Positions 59,124 through 64,000 of a DNA stretch of 64,000 nt are shown piece after piece. The translations under genes and the position numbers were made by a program. The DNA lies in NCBI GenBank assembly GCA_964020105.1, contig OZ026535.1, positions 62,001 to 126,000 of the forward strand. The letters are read 5' to 3'. Every line of letters starts with the position of its first letter. Position 1 is the first letter of the stretch. This DNA is from G964020105 sp964020105 (GTDB lineage: Bacteria; Pseudomonadota; Alphaproteobacteria; WRAU01; Hepatincolaceae). The notes beneath the pieces were generated by a model that made no database searches, was not told the origin of the DNA, and was given only the letters and a program-made list of their open reading frames with translations.

Positions 59124-60074
59124 ATGAAAAATAAGGAAAAAATAAAGATAGCGGTTTGTTTTTTTGGGCATTTGCGTTCTTATAAGATGTGCGCTCCATT
59201 TTTACACTTGAATTTGTTGAAATATTACGATTACGATTTGTTTATGCATACTTGGTCCACTATAGATCATAACACTCAAACGTGGCATAATATTAAAAAA
59301 GATGAAAATAGAATAACTAGCCAACAAGATATTATATTCACTTACGGTCAATTTAAAGCAATTAAGATAGAAGAACAAAAACCACGTGATTTAGGCAATA
59401 TTAGAATCAAAGTAAAAGGTTCAGCACAAGAAAATCAAATAAGTATATTTGGTATAGATGCTGTTTTCCATAGTATGAGGCAATCTTTATTTCAGTGCGA
59501 AAAATACTCCAATAACAACAACATTAAATATGATTATATTCTTTTTATAAGGCCAGATATTTGGCTGAAAACTCCTCTAAAAATTCAAAACATATTAAAG
59601 AAGATTTCAAACAAGGAGATTGAAGAGGGTTTTTTTACTTTAGCAAATCCTCTTTGCAACCTAACCTCCGGTCTTAAGGATATGTCCTGCCATGACCTTT
59701 GTTTTTTTGCAACTCCAAAAACAATATCTGAAGTTATAAAAAATACTACCCTCATAATAAAGGATTTTACCGCAGGGATGTTGATAGATCATTGTCATGA
59801 ATATAATTTTATAAAACTAGTAAGAGCCTGTGGTTTTAAAGCATATAGAATAGAAAAATTTACACCACCAGAAGATTGGGATATTTTACGTACCACCAAA
59901 GCAATAAAATTACGCAAACGTATTATTCAAATTCGTATTCGTGAAAATATATTTTTGATCTGGTTATTTCCAAAAATGAGCTGCTGCATCATTCATCTGC
60001 AATTTGATTTGCTAGGTGTATTTAAAATCAATTTTGCTCTAGGCAACACAGGCTTGGATATAAATAATATTTAA
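59124..60074 (+). CDS. Putative glycosyltransferase-like protein, isolated
   Basis: A 316-residue protein. The N-terminus (KIAVCFFGHLRSYKMC, then YYDYDLFMHTWSTID) and the later YDYILFIRPDIWLK (residues 137-149) resemble uncharacterised nucleotide-sugar-transferase-like proteins found in capsule and LPS loci, with Arg-x-Asp in place of a DxD metal site. The C-terminus is basic with a Cys-containing hydrophobic patch. There is no signal peptide. It stands alone between two gene-poor stretches, with AAAGGG 8 bases before the ATG. Isolation next to duplicated and decayed sequences suggests acquisition or survival from a lost locus; this is inference. Donor and acceptor are unknown. Confidence 0.6.
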   Translation: MKNKEKIKIAVCFFGHLRSYKMCAPFLHLNLLKYYDYDLFMHTWSTIDHNTQTWHNIKKDENRITSQQDIIFTYGQFKAIKIEEQKPRDLGNIRIKVKGSAQENQISIFGIDAVFHSMRQSLFQCEKYSNNNNIKYDYILFIRPDIWLKTPLKIQNILKKISNKEIEEGFFTLANPLCNLTSGLKDMSCHDLCFFATPKTISEVIKNTTLIIKDFTAGMLIDHCHEYNFIKLVRACGFKAYRIEKFTPPEDWDILRTTKAIKLRKRIIQIRIRENIFLIWLFPKMSCCIIHLQFDLLGVFKINFALGNTGLDINNI

Positions 60075-60596
60075 TAAAAAGAAGAAAAATTTTGAATATA
60101 TAATATATTATTTCCAAAAATCGCTAGTGAATCCATATTGCAAACATCTGATATTTGCTACTAATTAATGCTGTGCTCATGTTGATAATTTCAGAACACC
60201 GATTTATCTTTGTTATGCAAACCTATTGATAAATTCCTATGCCAAAAATTATTGGATTACTCAAGTGCAAGGATGCATACCCTTGTTAACTAAAAAGTTC
60301 TCTGATCATTAGATACTTTTTATGAATGCAACGCAACCACTTTATTTACTTTGACATCAATGAGTATTTAGATGCTATGGAGGTTAATAATTTGGGTGAC
60401 ATGATTATGACAATATAATCCCAAAATCCTAAGTATTTTATGCCATAACAGATGCGTAAGGAGTTTGTAGACAAGGAAAAAAGAGAAGTTAGAAAGAAAA
60501 TCCTGAGTAATAATAGGAATATTATTAATTTTGCTATTTAAAACCCTATTTTTACACATTTAATAAGTAAAATCCTCCAATATTTATTTACCTATA
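60075..60596. other. Gene-poor stretch with a stop-interrupted frame
   Basis: About 520 bases. On the plus strand one frame runs from ATG 60326 to TAA 60541 (72 codons) with two internal stops and protein-like fragments such as FIYFDINEYLDAMEVNN and MRKEFVDKEKREVRKK. It may be a decayed gene. Nothing else was recognised. Confidence 0.35.
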
Positions 60597-61193
60597 TCAG
60601 TGTAGCATACGATTTTCTACTTCAATATAATCTAATGAGTTAGCTTTAGGAACATCTGTCCAAACTATTGTTATTTTATTCTCTAAGCAAAACTTATAGA
60701 TATTAAATCCCATTATACGCTTTATTTTATTTAAGTTATTTTTAGATGGGTTTACCCTTCTGTAATGATCATAAAAAGGTCTATCTCCTTCATACACTTT
60801 CTTATCACTAGTTTTACAGCTTTTCATAATTTCTAGGATTTCGCTGTTTGAAGAGCTAATTATCTCCTCCTCATTAGATGCTAACAAATCCAACTGTTCT
60901 TGAATCTTAGTGAAAAATCCTTCAACTTTCTTATTTGTTAATACATAATTTGCAATTTCTTTAAAGCAATCATTAGGTATGAATGTATCAATATAACCAC
61001 TATTTACATCTATATATGTATTCCAAGAAATACTATTTTTACTTCTAGTTGTAATTAATAAGGTAGAGTTTGTAATGATATATATGCATCGAAAGCTCAA
61101 TTTATTATAGTTAAATGAAAATAAGCACGATGGATGTTTAAGGTTAGGTAATTTATCTTTTAATGTATTAATAGTAGATACAGCTATTTTCAT
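60597..61193 (-). CDS. Hypothetical protein, 198 residues
   Basis: I cannot assign this soluble protein with confidence. It begins with a helix (KIAVSTINTLKDKLPNLKHP) and a beta-rich stretch with aromatic residues (LFSFNYNKLSFRCIYII). A Ser/Glu-rich helix lies near the middle (NEEEIISSSNSE), and it ends in a basic YDHYRRVNPSKNNLNKIKR segment and IVWTDVP. It faintly recalls DUF6037-type proteins, some of which occur near defence genes, but this is only an impression. It is flanked by spacers and has no operon partner. The frame is intact over 198 codons, which argues for function in a region where neighbours have decayed. Confidence 0.6.
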   Translation of the reverse strand: MKIAVSTINTLKDKLPNLKHPSCLFSFNYNKLSFRCIYIITNSTLLITTRSKNSISWNTYIDVNSGYIDTFIPNDCFKEIANYVLTNKKVEGFFTKIQEQLDLLASNEEEIISSSNSEILEIMKSCKTSDKKVYEGDRPFYDHYRRVNPSKNNLNKIKRIMGFNIYKFCLENKITIVWTDVPKANSLDYIEVENRMLH

Positions 61194-61343
61194 AATACTA
61201 TTTATTGTAAGTGTTATAATTTTAAATATTAATATTGCTAGTTAATGCTGGCACATTCATATAATTAATTCATTAAAATTTGATAAACATTCTAAAATTA
61301 TCATGCAATTTTGCTGCCATTTCTCTTGCTTTTATACCTAACA

Positions 61344-61742
61344 TTATTCTATAGGTATTAGTTTTATATCCTTTTGAATATGAATTTTTTGCAAACGAAC
61401 TATCAATATACCTTTATCTAAATAAGAATTTATAGGCTCTACACCCTCGGCAAGGACAAATATCTTCTCAAATCTTCTGAATGATATACCTTTATGTAAA
61501 TAAACTATGTTGTTATCCTCAGCTAACTTTTCTCCTCTAATAATAAGCTCATTATTTTCATGGGATATACGTAAATCATCTTTGTCAAAACCAGCTACTG
61601 CAATTTTAATTACCAAATCAGTGTCTTGTTGCTCAATGTTATAAGGTGGGTAATTATCTGAGCATTTAGACAGTTTCTCTAATGTCTGAGTTACAGAATC
61701 AAACCCTAACATAAAAGGATAATTAAATACAATTCTTGACAT
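61344..61742 (-). CDS. hsp20: Small heat-shock protein, Hsp20 family
   Basis: An ATP-independent holdase that binds unfolding proteins. The 132 residues contain an alpha-crystallin domain (about 35-125): YPPYNIEQQD start, VIKIAVAGFDKDDLRISHENNELIIRGEK strands, FRRFEKIFVLAEGVEP and the DKGILIVRLQK strand (G-x-L signature, here GILIV). A short N-terminal part resembles IbpA-type proteins. The frame is open further upstream, but ATG 61742 has AGGGG 6 bases before it and fits family starts. It is followed by no clear terminator and preceded by engB, 43 bases upstream. Confidence 0.92.
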   Translation of the reverse strand: MSRIVFNYPFMLGFDSVTQTLEKLSKCSDNYPPYNIEQQDTDLVIKIAVAGFDKDDLRISHENNELIIRGEKLAEDNNIVYLHKGISFRRFEKIFVLAEGVEPINSYLDKGILIVRLQKIHIQKDIKLIPIE

Positions 61743-61785
61743 GTTTCCCCTAAATTTTTCCACTACAAATGACATATAGTGACTT

Positions 61786-62403
61786 TTATAGAAAATTCAA
61801 GATGGATACTTTTATTTCGTCAATCCCTATTTTGTTTTTGCTACTTGTACAGATGAAATGTGGATAACAAGCAGGATTTAATGCAATCTCTATTGCTATA
61901 TTTTTTGCTACAATATCCAACTCACTTGCTTTTACCTTATCAGTTTTTGTAATAATTATTTGATAAGAGCGACCATAGTGATTTAAAAAACTCATTATTT
62001 CAAGATCAATCTTTTTTAATCCAACTCTACTATCAATTAATAAATAAATTCTTCGTAAATTCTTAGAACTCTTAACATAATCAACCACTAAATCACTCCA
62101 TAAAGCCTTAGTGTGTTTTGCAACCTTAGCATAGCCATATCCAGGTAAATCAACAAAATGAAGTCTATCAGCAAGATTAAAATAATTAACTTCTCTTGTT
62201 CTTCCAGGAGTATTAGATACCTTTACTAACTTCTTTCTATTGAAAATAGCATTAATCAAAGATGATTTCCCAACATTAGATCTTCCCCAAAATCCAATCT
62301 CAGGATAACCTACATCTGGAGCATACTTCATATCCGTAACTCCCATAACAAAGCTAATATTATGATTAAAGATATTTAAATCATTTTCAAGTTTTATATC
62401 CAT
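61786..62403 (-). CDS. engB: Ribosome biogenesis GTPase EngB (YihA/YsxC)
   Basis: An essential GTPase in 50S assembly, also linked to cell division. The 205 residues have G1 GRSNVGKSSL, the G2 region NTPGRTREVNYF, G3 DLPGYG, G4 TKTDK and a G5-like TSSKN; the N-terminal PEIGFWGRSNVGKS is typical. It lies 8 bases after yidC on the same strand; yidC-engB adjacency is widespread in alphaproteobacteria. Confidence 0.95.
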   Translation of the reverse strand: MDIKLENDLNIFNHNISFVMGVTDMKYAPDVGYPEIGFWGRSNVGKSSLINAIFNRKKLVKVSNTPGRTREVNYFNLADRLHFVDLPGYGYAKVAKHTKALWSDLVVDYVKSSKNLRRIYLLIDSRVGLKKIDLEIMSFLNHYGRSYQIIITKTDKVKASELDIVAKNIAIEIALNPACYPHFICTSSKNKIGIDEIKVSILNFL

Positions 62404-62411
62404 TGTAGAAA

Positions 62412-64000
62412 CTACACCTTGGTGGTATTTTTAGCTTTTCTTTTAAGTGGATTCTTAAGACCATATGCACTATGCACTTTCTTATTAATTATAAGCTGTT
62501 GAATAATTGAAATAATATTACTCCATGTCCAATATATTACTAACCCAACAGGGAAAGCAGCTAATATTATTACTAGTACAAAAGGCATAATGTTCATAAC
62601 TTTTTTTTGTATATCATCAAGGGACTGAGACATACTAATTTTTTGTTGAAAATACATGGTAACACCCATCATAATTGGCCAAAAGCCAATGTGTAAGAAT
62701 CCCGGTAATTCAACTGGTATTAGTCCAAATAAATTTAATAAATTCGAAGGGTCTTTTGCTGACATATCCTTAATCCAACCAAAAAATGGTGCATGTCGCA
62801 TTTCAATGCTGATGAAAATTACTTTGTATATTGAGAAAAAAATTGGAATTTGTAGCAATATTGGCAAACAACCAGATAATGGATTTACTCGCTCTTTCTG
62901 ATATAAAGCCATCACCTCCTTATTATATTTTTGCATATCACCTTTATTTAACTCCTTCAATTCCTTCATTTTAGGCTGAAGTTCCTTCATTTTAGCCATT
63001 GATATATAAGATTTATAAGCAATTGGCAATATTAATGCCCTTATTACTATGGTGAAAATCATTATAGAAACGCCAAAATTACCTATAAAACTATGTATCC
63101 ATAATAAAAATTGAATCATGGGTTTTGTGAAAAAGAAAAACCAACCAAAGTCAATCACGTCATCAAATTTACCAATTTCATACTTCTCATCATAAAAATG
63201 AACAAGATTATACTCTTTTGGACCAACAAATACTCTAGTTGTTTTTTCTATCGCACTGTTTTTAAATATCTTAATTTCCTTAGCAATAACGTCAGTCTGA
63301 AAGTTCTCATTACCATAGGAATTCTTATAAGATAAAAACCTTGCAGAGTAATTAGTTTCATTATCCAAAATAATTGAAGATAGCCAATACTTATCTGTAA
63401 AACCAACATAACCCCCTTTAGTTGAGTAATCATATGTTTTACCAACAGTATCATCATAATCTACTCTCTCAAGAGAGTTATTTAAATTACCAACAAAACC
63501 TTCATGGGAAATAAAATTATCTTCTACATTTGGAAAACCCTCTCTTACGATTAAAGAAAAAGGAATCAAAGATACATCTGTATTTGAATTATTTATTACA
63601 CTATCTGTGATAGTAATGACGTAAAAATCATCAATACTAAGTGTTTTTTTGAAGGTTAAACCTTTGGAATTAGACCAACTTAAGGTAACAGAATTGTTAG
63701 GAGATAATACATTCGACGCTTCATCAGCTATCCAGACACTATTAGCATTAGGTACATCAATATCTTTACTAAGCCAACCACTTTCAAAAAAATGTGCTTT
63801 TTCAGAAGTTTTTAGGTTAAAAATTCTTATTTTATCTGTATCAACTGCAGTTGTTTCTTTATAGTTATTTAAAAGTATATCATCGATTCTAGCACCCTGC
63901 AAAGAGATACTACCCTGGATAACATTATTAGCTATAGTAATACGAGCAGAGGACAACAAATCAGATTTTAACACCTGAGGAGCTTGTTTTTTAGGTGAAG
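62412..64000 (-). CDS. yidC: Membrane protein insertase YidC, N-terminus outside the window
   Basis: YidC inserts and folds inner-membrane proteins alone or with SecYEG. The frame is open to the window edge (reading S-P-K-K-Q-A-P-Q before the first in-window start-like codon), so the first membrane helix is missing. The large periplasmic beta-sandwich (about the first 260 visible residues) is followed by the conserved insertase core. This has five membrane segments with MAKMKELQPKMKELKELNKGDMQ, then NPLSGCLPILLQIPIFFSIYKV and the C-terminal MPFVLVIILAAFPVGLVIYWTWSN. A basic tail ends the protein (KNPLKRKAKNTTK). engB follows 8 bases later. Confidence 0.96.
   Translation of the reverse strand, partial: SPKKQAPQVLKSDLLSSARITIANNVIQGSISLQGARIDDILLNNYKETTAVDTDKIRIFNLKTSEKAHFFESGWLSKDIDVPNANSVWIADEASNVLSPNNSVTLSWSNSKGLTFKKTLSIDDFYVITITDSVINNSNTDVSLIPFSLIVREGFPNVEDNFISHEGFVGNLNNSLERVDYDDTVGKTYDYSTKGGYVGFTDKYWLSSIILDNETNYSARFLSYKNSYGNENFQTDVIAKEIKIFKNSAIEKTTRVFVGPKEYNLVHFYDEKYEIGKFDDVIDFGWFFFFTKPMIQFLLWIHSFIGNFGVSIMIFTIVIRALILPIAYKSYISMAKMKELQPKMKELKELNKGDMQKYNKEVMALYQKERVNPLSGCLPILLQIPIFFSIYKVIFISIEMRHAPFFGWIKDMSAKDPSNLLNLFGLIPVELPGFLHIGFWPIMMGVTMYFQQKISMSQSLDDIQKKVMNIMPFVLVIILAAFPVGLVIYWTWSNIISIIQQLIINKKVHSAYGLKNPLKRKAKNTTKV

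Overview
This is a strongly AT-rich bacterial window (about 30% G+C by eye) with a dense set of conserved housekeeping genes and few recognisable mobile elements. It most resembles a host-associated alphaproteobacterium of the Rickettsiales. The reasons are a 23S-5S rRNA pair with no 16S gene in the 900 bases upstream, alphaproteobacterial S21, Sua5 and ComEC variants, a C-terminal GGM-rich GroEL, decaying gene copies, and long AT-rich spacers. LPS transport genes (lptD, lptG) argue against Anaplasmataceae. Phosphofructokinase, phosphoglucomutase and a class Ib ribonucleotide reductase are unlike the standard Rickettsia set, so a Midichloria- or Deianiraea-like lineage is possible; this placement is inference.

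Region 1 (1-12300): end of a secreted acidic protein, fabI, a putative type I secreted protein coupled to pdxH, ctpA, an MFS exporter, a small promoter-ORF-terminator unit, rpsU, pfkA, groES-groEL and uvrD. Region 2 (12474-26607): prmA-glmU, then the nucleotide cluster nrdE-nrdF-nrdI, rnhB and dgt, a CDF metal exporter, lepA, pgm, folD and yggT. Region 3 (26778-38681): gmk and an orphan lipoprotein, the envelope operon lptG-lptD-surA-rsmA (pdxA absent), sua5-cysQ, and pepA-holC-DUF2066-hda. Region 4 (39179-52819): rnd, a small membrane protein with two glycosyltransferases, rlmN, a secreted protein with a degenerate SAM-hydrolase fold, a DEAD-box helicase with 75-bp repeats, an SNF transporter, alaX, tRNA-Ser, comEC and an SRPBCC protein.

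Region 5 (52820-61300) is the most unusual. A 23S gene is enclosed by a perfect 24-bp processing stem and followed by a 5S gene. Then come two diverged tandem copies of the whole 5S unit, a stop-riddled duplicate of the 5' end of rlmN (whose product modifies 23S rRNA), a small membrane gene frameshifted in a T8 tract, an isolated glycosyltransferase-like gene, and an unassigned ORF. Region 6 (61344-64000): hsp20, engB and the start-truncated yidC.

No CRISPR array, integrase or intact transposase was seen. The best candidates for something undescribed are the 5S-like array with the adjoining rlmN remnant, and the secreted degenerate SAM-hydrolase-like protein.
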